A DNA stretch of 52,118 nt, taken from Anaerolineae bacterium. GTDB taxonomy: Bacteria > Chloroflexota > Anaerolineae > Aggregatilineales > Phototrophicaceae. Positions 26,027-34,863 of this stretch are shown here, in pieces. Position numbers and translations under genes: made by a program. The stretch lies in NCBI GenBank assembly GCA_022843745.1, contig JALHNB010000050.1, positions 1 through 52,118 on the forward strand, written 5' to 3'. The notes beneath the pieces are model-generated. The model ran no database searches and was not told the DNA's origin. It saw only the letters and a list, made by a program, of their open reading frames with translations. Each line of letters opens with the position of its first letter. Within the stretch, counting starts at the first letter, position 1.

Positions 26027-28702
26027 TCACCCCACCGTAATCGTGATTTCGTGGCGGTATGAGCCGGGTGCGTAGTTTAAAGTGCCATCAAAAATGCCGC
26101 CTGCCAGCGAATATTGGAGATCGACAAAGACCGTTTCGCCGGAACGCCAGCCGCTAAGAATGGTGTCCCAGATGCGGCAGTTGGTTCTATCAGTCTGCAA
26201 AATCTGTGATGCCACCAGCTCGACACCAGAAACATAGAATCGAACCGAAAGTGGCCCCAAAATTTCCCGAAGCCGCGTGGCAGTATCGGCGCACCACGTA
26301 AACGAGAGCCGATAGGATGAGCCGGGGAGAACGAAAACCTCGTAGGTCTGCACACCCGGTGAAGTCATGTCGCGGAACTCGTTCAGCGTCCAGATGCTGG
26401 CGACATCCCTTGCTGCATCATAGCTGCCAGGACGGTTAATCGTGACCGACGCGGCCACAAAACTGGTCTCGGCATCGGCGGGAGTTTCGGCGCTGAACGC
26501 TGGAATATTGGCACAATCGCCGCGCAGTTCAATGACATCTTCGCGCACCCAGAAGCCGTTGGTCAGTTGATACCAGACAGTACCCGACTGACCCGCCTGC
26601 TGCCCGATAATCAATTCGTCGGCGGTCATCTGCCCCGCCACGTCAAAATCTATACCCGGCCCCGTGCGCATATTGATCGTCCTGGCGGCTGAGGCGAAAC
26701 AGGTGCTTTCAACGGTCTGGTTGTTCTCGCTGGTCACAGGCGTGGGAACGTCCGGCACAGGTGTCGGAGCAGTGGCTTCCGGCGCAGCGGAGTCTTCACA
26801 TGCCCCGTTGTAATTCACCTCCGGCTGGAAGTGGAAGCCATCCCCGCGCGTGAACCGTACACCATCGGCAGTTGCGCACATCGTATAGCTGACAGGCTCG
26901 GATGGCAGGCTGGCGGTGCTGATCGAACGGATGATTTCGTCGGCGTTATAGGCAAAACCCTCGTCGTTTTCCAGGCGTTGGCGCGTGACAATCCAATAAA
27001 TCTCGCCGTTCAGTTCAACCGTGACCTGCACACCGGCAGCTCCTTCAGTGCGGTAACTGAATATGATGGCGTAACGTCCATTCATGTAGGTCATGTACGG
27101 GAGGTAGTTGATGATTTCCTCCGGCTCTATTTCTGCGACAAACTGGTTAAATGTCAGTTCCGCCAGCCGCCCGATGTCGGTGATCGGTTCGCCAAAAAAG
27201 GCCGCGATCTGCTCTGGCGGGTAAATGTGCAGGCGGGGCAGCGACCCCTCGGAGTCCGGCGGGCTGATGACCAGCGAATCCGCCGCTTCGGTGATAAGCC
27301 AATCGCGCTGATATTCGAAGGTGATGTCGCGCCAGGTATAGATTTCATCCGGCCAACCGCCAATCGGCTCTGTTGACGAGCCGCCCTGTGCCGAAAGCGG
27401 ATCCGTGTAGATTTGGAAGGTCGGTTCATCCAGCAGCGGCATATTGAACACGCCGGGTGGGTTGCGCAGGTCGATTGGGTCGGGTTCGGCGTTCAGGCCA
27501 CTTTCGACGATGATGCTGTATTCGCCGCTGTCCTTGCCGCCGTAGTCATAGATCGCGATCAGGTACACGCCGTCTTCCTCCAGCGTATAAGGTATCGTCA
27601 CCTTGCTCCGGTTGCCCTCCCCGCCGGATGAATCAAAAAGCGAGTTTTCGTCATACCCAAGCACGACATACGGGTCAAAATTTTCCGTCTCTACCGTGAT
27701 GGTAATCTCGTCGCCGGCCTGCCCCACGATATGCCAGTAGTCAATTTTGGGGCTAATGACCGCGCCGACAGCCGCCGTACCAATTTCCAGCGGGTCGGCG
27801 TTGTACAGCATAATCATGCGTTGATCTTCACTGTCGATATTGCCAGCAATCGTAAATGGCGTGGCGGTTGGGGCAACAACGACCTCCACAGGATTAGATT
27901 CCCGTTGAATCACGATGGTATACGCGCCCACGTCGTCCCAGGCGCTATCTCCCACACCGATCATCCATGTGCCAGCCTTCGTGACGGAAAGGACGAGGGT
28001 ATTGGTCGCTCTGCCACCATCTGGAGTCTGCTGCATATCGATCAGATCGCCATAGTAACCGAGCGTAATCACGGGGTCGAAATCGTCACTGGATACCGTG
28101 ATTGTCACTTCATCGCCAACCTGGGCTTCAAACGTCCAATAAGTGCCTGTCGTCGCCAGGGTATAATCGGCGCTGGTGAGCGTATCAAATTCAAGCGGTT
28201 TGGTGTCGAGCTGTTCCATAATGGCCTCCCCGCCGACGGGCGTACTTTGGTCGGGATCGAGGATTGGGGGTGGCGTGGGTGACGGCAGCGCGTTATCGGA
28301 CAGCAGGGTCAGAGTGTAGCTGCCGCCCTCGCTGCGATCAAAAGATTCGATGGTAATCATGTAATAATCGGTACTCGACAGCATTTCGTTAATCTCCACG
28401 CCATCCGGCTCAACAGCGTTGGTGATGAGCGTGTCTGACATCGGGCCGAACAAGACGAAAGGTTCGAAATCTTCCGATGTTACCTGAATATTCACGTTGT
28501 CGCCTGCGCTGCCTTCGAATAACCAGTATTGCTCCCCGCCCGGCTCGATTTCCCCGGTCACGGTTTCGCCGTAACGGATTTGACTGGCCTGTGCTGAGAC
28601 GGGTAGCTGAAGGATCGCCAACGCGACCAGCAGCGCCACACACATGATTGCGCGAAGCAAGAAGACTCCGCGCGTAGAGCAATGGCGAGATTGGTAAGAC
28701 AT
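26027..28702 (-). CDS. Large secreted protein: three PPC-like domains, SH3b, unknown C-terminal beta domain
   Basis: 891 aa; AAAGGA upstream of the ATG. Signal peptide with hydrophobic core IMCVALLVALAILQLPVSAQ. Three pre-peptidase C-terminal (PPC)-like beta domains follow, each with GEIEPGGEQYWLFEG / GTYWTFEAQVGDEVTITVSS / IDYWHIVGQAGDEITITVET type strands and a D.Y...V. end. A PsbP/alpha-beta-like domain (WRDITFEYQRDWLITEAADS) leads to a Pro/Thr linker and a bacterial SH3 domain (RTINMRTGPGIDFDVAGQMT, about 690-750). The last 150 residues are beta-rich with paired Cys. Probably a cell-surface or matrix protein binding glycans or peptides; no catalytic motif seen. Confidence 0.85.
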   Translation of the reverse strand: MSYQSRHCSTRGVFLLRAIMCVALLVALAILQLPVSAQASQIRYGETVTGEIEPGGEQYWLFEGSAGDNVNIQVTSEDFEPFVLFGPMSDTLITNAVEPDGVEINEMLSSTDYYMITIESFDRSEGGSYTLTLLSDNALPSPTPPPILDPDQSTPVGGEAIMEQLDTKPLEFDTLTSADYTLATTGTYWTFEAQVGDEVTITVSSDDFDPVITLGYYGDLIDMQQTPDGGRATNTLVLSVTKAGTWMIGVGDSAWDDVGAYTIVIQRESNPVEVVVAPTATPFTIAGNIDSEDQRMIMLYNADPLEIGTAAVGAVISPKIDYWHIVGQAGDEITITVETENFDPYVVLGYDENSLFDSSGGEGNRSKVTIPYTLEEDGVYLIAIYDYGGKDSGEYSIIVESGLNAEPDPIDLRNPPGVFNMPLLDEPTFQIYTDPLSAQGGSSTEPIGGWPDEIYTWRDITFEYQRDWLITEAADSLVISPPDSEGSLPRLHIYPPEQIAAFFGEPITDIGRLAELTFNQFVAEIEPEEIINYLPYMTYMNGRYAIIFSYRTEGAAGVQVTVELNGEIYWIVTRQRLENDEGFAYNADEIIRSISTASLPSEPVSYTMCATADGVRFTRGDGFHFQPEVNYNGACEDSAAPEATAPTPVPDVPTPVTSENNQTVESTCFASAARTINMRTGPGIDFDVAGQMTADELIIGQQAGQSGTVWYQLTNGFWVREDVIELRGDCANIPAFSAETPADAETSFVAASVTINRPGSYDAARDVASIWTLNEFRDMTSPGVQTYEVFVLPGSSYRLSFTWCADTATRLREILGPLSVRFYVSGVELVASQILQTDRTNCRIWDTILSGWRSGETVFVDLQYSLAGGIFDGTLNYAPGSYRHEITITVG

Positions 28703-28829
28703 TTTTTATCCTTTGACTGGGCGACAGGCATAGACACTGCATTGCACAGGGCGCTGATTGGAGTCTAGCGGAGGTCGAAATTTTCCACAATCAGAATAGG
28801 CTGACCGAGTTTTAGCGGCGCACCAACAT

Positions 28830-29357
28830 TTAGCCCTGAACTTTATAATCGGCCTTCAGGCTGGCGACATGGTGGATGACATGCCCGCCGAGCGTATACA
28901 GCAGCGCCCGCACACTGAAGGGGTAGCCGCTGGCAGTACCACGCCGATCAATTTCTTCGCGGGTCAAGGCTCGAAAGCACAGAATATTGGCACGGCGCTG
29001 CAATTCAAATTCTTCGACCAGGTCAGGCAGACTGCGGGCATTAAAATCGGTAGCGCGGACATAATCGTCCTGCTCGAATCCCGGCAGGGGCTTGGTATCG
29101 GAGCGGGCGATGCACAACGCGCGATAGGCGAAAATGCGCTCGACATCACACAAGTGTCCAACCACCTCCTTGACACTCCATTCCCCCGGCGCGGGGCGGA
29201 AATTGGCCTGCTCGTCCGAGACATTTTGCAGCAGGTTTCGCAGTTCGTCCGGCTGCTGGCGCAACAACGCGAAAATATCGCTGTCCGGCGGCACACGCTG
29301 GATATACGCGCCGTAGTACGAGAAATATTCATCCGTTTGTGGAAAAGCGATCATCAA
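28830..29357 (-). CDS. DinB/YfiT-family four-helix protein
   Basis: 175 aa. DinB-like bundle with the metal-binding His pattern: VVGHLCDVERIFAYRAL and the C-terminal LGGHVIHHVASLKADY; EWSVKEVVGHL is the usual first-His segment. Such proteins include thiol-dependent transferases (bacillithiol or mycothiol S-transferases) and many of unknown role. It follows the VOC gene by 20 bp on the same strand, so the pair is probably one transcript. No secretion signal. Confidence 0.9.
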   Translation of the reverse strand: MMIAFPQTDEYFSYYGAYIQRVPPDSDIFALLRQQPDELRNLLQNVSDEQANFRPAPGEWSVKEVVGHLCDVERIFAYRALCIARSDTKPLPGFEQDDYVRATDFNARSLPDLVEEFELQRRANILCFRALTREEIDRRGTASGYPFSVRALLYTLGGHVIHHVASLKADYKVQG

Positions 29358-29377
29358 TGCACCTAAATATTTGAACT

Positions 29378-29767
29378 TTACTCAAATGCCGACAGCAAAA
29401 CCGTGTTGCCGTCCGGGTCATTAATCATGGCGAAATAAGTGTTAAAGGGCGTGTCGTAGGGTGCGACGTGGCTCTCGTAGCCATAAGCGATCATTTCGGC
29501 ATACTTCGCGTCCAGCGCCTCGCGTGTCTTGAGATAAAATTCGAGGATCATGCGGTAGCCGCTGCCGGATATTTCTTGTCGCGCCGGGTCCCAACGGGCA
29601 TTCACGTTTTTAGTCGTCAGAAAAAACGTCAGCCCACTCATTTTAACCTCGACATGCCCTTTGCCTTCGCTGCCTTCGGGGATGTCCACCCCCAGCCGAC
29701 GGTAAAATTCCAGCGCACGGGGCATATCTTCGACGATCACGCCGATCATGTAAATTTCGAGTCCCAT
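29378..29767 (-). CDS. VOC (glyoxalase/bleomycin-resistance) family protein
   Basis: 129 aa, one glyoxalase-fold unit pair. Opens IYMIGVIVEDMPRALEFYRR, and ends NTYFAMINDPDGNTVLLSAF, the family pattern for the last metal-side strand. Expected to dimerise and bind a metal or a hydrophobic ligand; specific chemistry is not evident. It shares a 160-bp upstream region with the divergent TIR-NB-ARC gene, and DinB follows 20 bp downstream. A link among the three is possible but not shown. Confidence 0.9.
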   Translation of the reverse strand: MGLEIYMIGVIVEDMPRALEFYRRLGVDIPEGSEGKGHVEVKMSGLTFFLTTKNVNARWDPARQEISGSGYRMILEFYLKTREALDAKYAEMIAYGYESHVAPYDTPFNTYFAMINDPDGNTVLLSAFE

Positions 29768-29927
29768 GATTTTCCTTTCTCGATATCTCCAGCGTAATTT
29801 TAGCGCATCTGGTATCTGGCGCGTAATTTTGACGCATGATGAACCGTTTGACCCACCCTTACAATTCAGGCTAAAATACTGTTATCAAATGGGTGTATCA
29901 CGATGCACCACTATGAAAAGGAATCCA

Positions 29928-32492
29928 ATGCCCGCTATCTTCCTCAGCCACGCGACCAAGAACGATGCCGAGGTTACACAAATCCATGACGCGCTCGAAA
30001 AATTGACAGGTGTTGAAATCTGGGTCGATCACAAGGACATCCGCAACGGCGAAAATTGGGACAAAACGATTGAAAGAGCCGTCAGCGACTGTCCCTATAT
30101 GCTGCTGATAATTTCGCGCGACTCCATGAAAAGCGACGAGGTACACGCGGAATGGCGGGCAGCGATAACCTACGGACACGCGCTACTACTCGCGATCATT
30201 GACGACATCCCGATTGAGGACATCCCTCAGCGTTTACGCCTGCACCAGTGGGTCAACCTGAGCACAGATTGGGACGCTGGGATCGCCAAAATTGCCGCGT
30301 CGATTAGGGGTGAAAAAACCGACTCGGCGCCAGCTTTCACGCCTTGGCCGATCATCACCCGTAGCCCGATCTCGCGCAAATTGACCGGGATCGCCATGCA
30401 AGGGCGCGATGATGACTTAAACGCCGTACAAAGATTGGTCAAACTCGGCCCAACACAGATCATAGGCATCGGCGGACTGGGGAAATCACGCCTTGCCGTC
30501 GAAATAATGTTGCGTTTAGACGATGTGGGCGGAGCAGTATGGCATGTGTGCAGCGATGTTTCACGCCCTGATGAAGTGATCGAACTTTTGCGCGACCATT
30601 TTGGCCTCGATGTGACGGCTGAGCGCACGATCGTGCTAAATCAATTGCGTAGGCATCGCCGCCTGATAGTTTTCGATAATGCCGAATCAGTGCCCGAAGG
30701 CCACCCGCACCGCAAAATTTATGCCGAATTAATCGAAGCCCTGATCGCACACGGTTCGTTCGTGCTACTCACCACCCGCGTCATATGGAACGAGATCAGT
30801 CCACCGCGCCGCAAATATCAGCCTTCGCAGTTGACGCTGGAGGCTGCGCGTCAGGTGGCGATTGAAATGCTCACAGCATTCGGTCTAGAAGGATTAGAAG
30901 CGAGTGTGCTGGAAATTGCCAAAGCTGCGCGGCTGCATCCCAAATTAATCGAGTGGGCTGTGGGACAAGTCGAGAACAGAGGTGTTACGAGAGTTTTGGC
31001 TGACCTAGATGACTTGAAAAGCAAGAATGTACAAGAAGCACTGGACGAGATGATCCATAAGACACTGCGCCAGATGGAAGCCAAGGAAGCAGGGGAGGCG
31101 GCAGTCTGGGCGCTTCGTCGTTTGAATGCCTGTCGTGGTGGGTTTACCTATGACGCAGCAAAAGCGCTCTGCATTTTATCTCCTTTCTCTGATGACACCG
31201 TAGGGATGGGTCTGAGACCTACCCTAACAACACCCATCACCAATACCGACGATCTCGACACTGCCCTCCACCTACTCCAAACCTACCGCTTCGTCACCTT
31301 CGCCACGCACGTCGAACGCTATGATGTCGATCCTCTAGTACAGGAGATCATCGGCGCGGAGGGTTTTGACGCGCATTATGATTACTATGGAACACTAGCT
31401 TGGCAGCATCGTGAAAAGCAGGATTATGCTCATCTGGATATCGAATCAGCCAATCTGGAAGTTGCCTTCGAGCGTATGTTCGACGTGGATGCCTTCGAGC
31501 AAGTATTTGCGCTTTATACTGCTTGTTCCGATTTTCTTTCCAACCGAAGACGCGCCGAACAGCGCAAAGAGTGGCTAGAACGCGTTGCACCAAAATTACT
31601 TATACATCCTGATAAATATATAGTTGGAGCTGTTCATGATGCTTTAGGCAGCCTTTACGCACAACGCCCTACCGGTGAACTCAAGAAAAACTTACAGTTT
31701 GCTATTTACAACTATCAACAAGCCTTAATCTATGCTGACCTTCATAAAAATCCACAAAGTTATGCCGTTACTCAACTTAATTTGGGAAGTGCTTGGCGAC
31801 AGTTATCAGAAATAGAAAACGCTACAGGCAACCTACATCAAGCGATTGAAGCCTATGAGGAAGCATTAATCTACTTCACATCTCAGATTGCCCCTCAAAC
31901 TTATGCTAAAATCCAATATGGTTTAGGGAATGTTTATCGTCACTTGTCAGCTTTTGAAGATCGTGCCGATAACCTTCACCGAGCCATAACTGCCTGTAAA
32001 CATGCCTTAGACTACCTTACACCTGATGTCAATCCCCTGGATTATGCTGCGACACAAAACAACCTTGGGGCTACCTATGCTGACCTAGCAAATGTCGAAG
32101 AACGCCTAGATAATTTGCTTCGCTCTGTTGAAGCCTACGAGAAAGCTCTAAGATATTACACATCTGAAGCCGCCCCATTAGAATATGCTAAGGCACAGCT
32201 TAATCTGGGAAGTGCGTATTTGGGTTTATCAACAATCCAGAACGATAATATTAACTTGCGCCATGGGATTAACTCCTTCGCGAAGGCCTTGATCTACTTT
32301 ATCCCTGAAAAAAATCCATTATTTTATGCTAGGACGCAACACAACTTGGGCATAGCTCATAAACTCTCGAACACTCATGACTTGGCGATTCTGTGCTGGC
32401 GCGAGGCCGAGCATTATTATCGACAGACAGGCTATATCGAAGACGCAGATAAAATGCTGCGCTTAATTTCCGAGGTGGGGGAGTCATCATAA
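29928..32492 (+). CDS. TIR - NB-ARC - TPR protein (bacterial NLR-like)
   Basis: 854 aa from the ATG at 29928, with AAAAGGA 5 bases upstream; an open frame extends further upstream without a good site. Residues 1-135: TIR (PAIFLSHATKNDAEVTQIHD; WVDHKDIRNGENW; Glu in DEVHAEWRAA). About 155-450: STAND/NB-ARC ATPase with P-loop IIGIGGLGKSRLAVEI, Walker B RRLIVFDNAESV, sensor FVLLTTRVIW and a winged-helix region. About 560-854: TPR-like helical repeats (NLHQAIEAYEEALIYFTSQ, YAKIQYGLGNVYRHLS). Residues of about 425-434 come from a degenerate family B repeat. The TPR half is markedly more AT-rich than the N-terminal half. Family knowledge predicts a ligand-triggered oligomeric NADase-like defence protein; the trigger is unknown. 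Confidence 0.88.
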   Translation: MPAIFLSHATKNDAEVTQIHDALEKLTGVEIWVDHKDIRNGENWDKTIERAVSDCPYMLLIISRDSMKSDEVHAEWRAAITYGHALLLAIIDDIPIEDIPQRLRLHQWVNLSTDWDAGIAKIAASIRGEKTDSAPAFTPWPIITRSPISRKLTGIAMQGRDDDLNAVQRLVKLGPTQIIGIGGLGKSRLAVEIMLRLDDVGGAVWHVCSDVSRPDEVIELLRDHFGLDVTAERTIVLNQLRRHRRLIVFDNAESVPEGHPHRKIYAELIEALIAHGSFVLLTTRVIWNEISPPRRKYQPSQLTLEAARQVAIEMLTAFGLEGLEASVLEIAKAARLHPKLIEWAVGQVENRGVTRVLADLDDLKSKNVQEALDEMIHKTLRQMEAKEAGEAAVWALRRLNACRGGFTYDAAKALCILSPFSDDTVGMGLRPTLTTPITNTDDLDTALHLLQTYRFVTFATHVERYDVDPLVQEIIGAEGFDAHYDYYGTLAWQHREKQDYAHLDIESANLEVAFERMFDVDAFEQVFALYTACSDFLSNRRRAEQRKEWLERVAPKLLIHPDKYIVGAVHDALGSLYAQRPTGELKKNLQFAIYNYQQALIYADLHKNPQSYAVTQLNLGSAWRQLSEIENATGNLHQAIEAYEEALIYFTSQIAPQTYAKIQYGLGNVYRHLSAFEDRADNLHRAITACKHALDYLTPDVNPLDYAATQNNLGATYADLANVEERLDNLLRSVEAYEKALRYYTSEAAPLEYAKAQLNLGSAYLGLSTIQNDNINLRHGINSFAKALIYFIPEKNPLFYARTQHNLGIAHKLSNTHDLAILCWREAEHYYRQTGYIEDADKMLRLISEVGESS
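31200..31228. repeat. Family B repeat inside the TIR-NB-ARC gene (in frame)
   Basis: GTAGGGATGGGTCTGAGACC followed by TACCCTAAC. Matches the free copies with GGGCGGGTCTGAGACCCGCC at 6991 and 40998 but has point changes in both arms. The frame stays open and encodes VGMGLRPTLT. Confidence 0.75.
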
Positions 32493-32509
32493 AATTTCAG
32501 CTATTCGCC

Positions 32510-32700
32510 CTAATGCCACAACATCTGCACATTGAGCAGTTGGCTAAAGGCGCTGTTGCTGTCGGAAATGATGACCTAACCATCCGGCAGCACTGCCAGC
32601 GAAACTGTGAAGCCTAATTCTTCCGGCTTGAAAGCCGAACTCCAGTTCATCAGCTGCTGAGCTTTGCCGAACTGCCCTGGCAACTCACTATCCTCAGCCG
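32510..32700 (-). pseudogene. Decayed beta-propeller-blade-like fragment
   Basis: On the minus strand one frame reads ELPGQFGKAQQLMNWSSAFK, PEELGFTVSLAVLPDG, stop (TAG), then VIISDSNSAFSQLLNVQ and stop. SLAVLPDG-VIISDSNS followed by LLNVQ resembles a WD40 or NHL repeat blade with the Arg after PDG mutated to a stop; an upstream in-frame TAA closes it on the other side. No start or flanking blades were found. It is best read as a remnant of a propeller-repeat gene next to the NLR-like gene, on the opposite strand. Confidence 0.35.
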
Positions 32701-32814
32701 TTTATTTCAAGCCGCATGACACATTCTACAACTGATAAACAGGCGCGGCAATTTTCATGAAACAACGGGCGTTCACGGCGAGCCATTTAAAGTCTTGTCC
32801 GATACTGAAAGCGT

Positions 32815-32925
32815 ATCCCCACCCCAAACCCCTCCCCATAGCAATAGGGAGGGGCTTAAAATCGGTCTGACTCCCCTCTCCAAAGCAATGGAGAAGCGCA
32901 GCGGTTGGGGGTGAGGTTGGGTTCA
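32815..32925. repeat. Family A two-unit composite repeat (reverse)
   Basis: TCCCCACCCCAAACCCCTCC, then CCATAGCAATAGGGAGGGGC, then TTAAAATCGGTCTGACTCCC and a second unit ending GGTTGGGGGTGAGG. It is the inverse of the composite at 19612-19722 (same order of units and same TTAAA...TC(T)GACTCC spacer). It occupies the rest of the 497-bp gap between the NLR-like and SDR genes, which otherwise holds only the decayed fragment. Confidence 0.8.
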
Positions 32926-32989
32926 TGGCTGACTTTATAACCTTTTGTGACCTCAATGCAAGCTGGCTAGTAGAATCGGACAACGCCAT

Positions 32990-34045
32990 TTATCCCCTGG
33001 CAACAGGCGATTGGCGGCTTGTGGACTCAACCGTTCGTTTATCCATCTTGACGTATCCACGCCCGATATACCAGTCCACCTCATCCCGCAGTGTATCCTC
33101 AAACGCCCGCGCGGAAAAGCCTAATTCTCGCCGTGCCTTGTCCGCCGTAAGCTCCACCCGTTTGTTCAAAATTCGTACCGCGTTTACGGTGACAAGCGGC
33201 TTTGCCCCGGTCAGGCGGGTGCGGGCTTCGCTGATGAATGCGAAAAACATCGCCATCATGTATGGGATACGGCGTGTCGGTGCTGGAACGCCCGTAATCG
33301 TTTCCAGATGCGCGAAAATCTCGCCCAGGCTGTAATACTGGTTGTTGAGGATATACCGTTCGCCACTTTTACCGTGCTGCACGGCACTTATCATAGCCTG
33401 CGCCACATCGCGCACATCGACCACGCTAAAGCCACCCGGCGGGATTATCGACAATTTTCGCGCCATGAAATCCAGCACAATCTGCCCAGCGGCGGTGGGC
33501 GCGGCATCCCCTGGTCCAAACATTGCCGACGGCAGCACAAGCACCACTGGCAGCGTGTGACTTTTTAGAAATTCCGCAATCGCCGTCTCTGCCAACACTT
33601 TACTTTTGGCATACAGGTTCTCATACGAATAGGCATCCGGCGGGGTCGATTCGTCACTCAACCGACCATCCTCTCGTGCGCCGATGACGGTGGATGAGCT
33701 GACATAAATCACTTTTTTAACCCCGTGCCTTTGTGCTGCGGTCAGGAGTTTGATGGTCGCCTGCACATTGATTTTTTCGAGTGTCGCCCAGTGATCGCCC
33801 ACCGTAAAATATTCGCGGAAGTAGGCGGCGGTGTGAAACAGGACATCGCAGCCCGCCAATTCTGATGCAAATCCATCCACCGCTTCCATATCGCCCACAA
33901 CGATCTCCGCCCGTGTGTCGCCGAGCAGCTTTGCCGCCTTTTCTTTAGATCGCGCCAAGGCCTTGACTTCATAGCCCGCTGCCAATAGCTGATGAACCAG
34001 ATTACTTCCCAATAAACCCGTGCTTCCCGTGACAAATGCCTTCAT
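32990..34045 (-). CDS. NAD(P)-dependent epimerase/dehydratase (extended SDR)
   Basis: 351 aa. N-terminal Rossmann motif FVTGSTGLLGSNLVHQLLAA (GxxGxxG); VIYVSSSTVIGA carries the catalytic Ser/Thr strand and YENLYAKSKVLAE gives the YxxxK active site. Extended SDR family related to dihydroflavonol reductase/sugar epimerases; substrate unknown. Divergent from a TetR gene, with two matching palindromes between the starts, so the TetR protein probably controls it. Confidence 0.92.
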   Translation of the reverse strand: MKAFVTGSTGLLGSNLVHQLLAAGYEVKALARSKEKAAKLLGDTRAEIVVGDMEAVDGFASELAGCDVLFHTAAYFREYFTVGDHWATLEKINVQATIKLLTAAQRHGVKKVIYVSSSTVIGAREDGRLSDESTPPDAYSYENLYAKSKVLAETAIAEFLKSHTLPVVLVLPSAMFGPGDAAPTAAGQIVLDFMARKLSIIPPGGFSVVDVRDVAQAMISAVQHGKSGERYILNNQYYSLGEIFAHLETITGVPAPTRRIPYMMAMFFAFISEARTRLTGAKPLVTVNAVRILNKRVELTADKARRELGFSARAFEDTLRDEVDWYIGRGYVKMDKRTVESTSRQSPVARG

Positions 34046-34083
34046 GCTGACCTTCCATGATGTATAATTGAGTCGACAGAATA

Positions 34084-34125
34084 TGAGCTTATACTCACAT
34101 TTTACATAATATGAGCATTTACTCG
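34084..34125. promoter_or_regulatory. Two candidate TetR operators
   Basis: AATATGAGCTTATACTCACA and AATATGAGCATTTACTCGCA start 28 bp apart. Each contains TGAG-N6-CTCA (34084-34097) or TGAG-N6-CTCG (34112-34125), an imperfect palindrome of TetR-like type. They lie in the 128-bp gap between the divergent SDR and TetR starts, near a TATAAT at about 34065. Confidence 0.65.
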
Positions 34126-34173
34126 CATTTTCAAGCGTGATTCATAGGATGCTCATGTTGGAAGCGAAACCTT

Positions 34174-34746
34174 ATGCCAGATGACCAACGCCGTACCCCG
34201 AAACAGGTGCGCGGACAGCAGCGTGTCAGCCAGATACTCGACGCGGCGGCGCTCGAATTTGCCGAAATCGGAATCGAAAACGCCACGACTAACGCGATAG
34301 CGGCACGGGCGAATGTGCCGATTGGCTCGCTCTATCAATTTTTTCCGCATAAAGAGGCGATTCTGGATGCGCTGGTCGAGCGCTATCTCACGGGGCTGCG
34401 CACGGTCTTCGAGAACACACTCAGCGCCGATAGCCTGCCCATCGAAGTCGTGATCGAGCAAATGCTGACAGGATTAGCGAATTTTGAGCTATCACACCTG
34501 GGGTTCAGTACGATTTTCGTGAAGTCCGAGACTATTCATGCAGAAATCGTCCAGCGTGTCGAGGATATGCTGACGCGGCGTTACCCGCATCTCACGCCGG
34601 AAACCCGACACATATCTGCGGCAGTCGGTGTCGGCATCGTCAAGGGTGTGCTCCCGCTAACTGCCCACCTTCCCGTCGAATTGGTTTTAGTCGAGATCAA
34701 AACGGCGATCCTGTCGTATCTCGGCGCGGTTCTGAATCGGCACTAA
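34174..34746 (+). CDS. TetR-family transcriptional regulator
   Basis: 190 aa. The N-terminal TetR helix-turn-helix is clear: QILDAAALEFAEIGIENATT, NAIAARANVPIGSLYQFFPH, KEAILDALVERYL. The C-terminal part is the ligand-binding/dimer domain and does not match a specific subfamily by eye. The divergent SDR gene and paired palindromes in the shared gap point to repression of both genes in the absence of an inducer (inference). Confidence 0.94.
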   Translation: MPDDQRRTPKQVRGQQRVSQILDAAALEFAEIGIENATTNAIAARANVPIGSLYQFFPHKEAILDALVERYLTGLRTVFENTLSADSLPIEVVIEQMLTGLANFELSHLGFSTIFVKSETIHAEIVQRVEDMLTRRYPHLTPETRHISAAVGVGIVKGVLPLTAHLPVELVLVEIKTAILSYLGAVLNRH

Positions 34747-34773
34747 TTGCTGTGTCCCACAATTAGTTCGGTT

Positions 34774-34824
34774 TACCCCTCCCCCAGCCCCTCCCCATTT
34801 CGCAAGCTCATGGAGAGGGGAGCA
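34774..34824. repeat. Family A repeat, CTCCCCATTTCGCAAG subtype
   Basis: CCCCTCCCCCAGCCCCTCCC then CATTTCGCAAGCTCATGGAG then AGGGGA. The CTCCCCAT...ATGGAGAGGGG hairpin subtype also occurs at 38222, 42121, 46909 and 50694. Between the TetR stop and the convergent zinc-finger gene. Confidence 0.85.
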
Positions 34825-34863
34825 AGGCAAATTTCATATCCGAGTTATTTGCGGGACAGACCA

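Noticed and set aside
29766-29927. Longer N-terminus of the TIR-NB-ARC protein
   Set aside because: It overlaps the divergent VOC start, has no ribosome-binding site, and the TIR domain begins right at the ATG at 29928.
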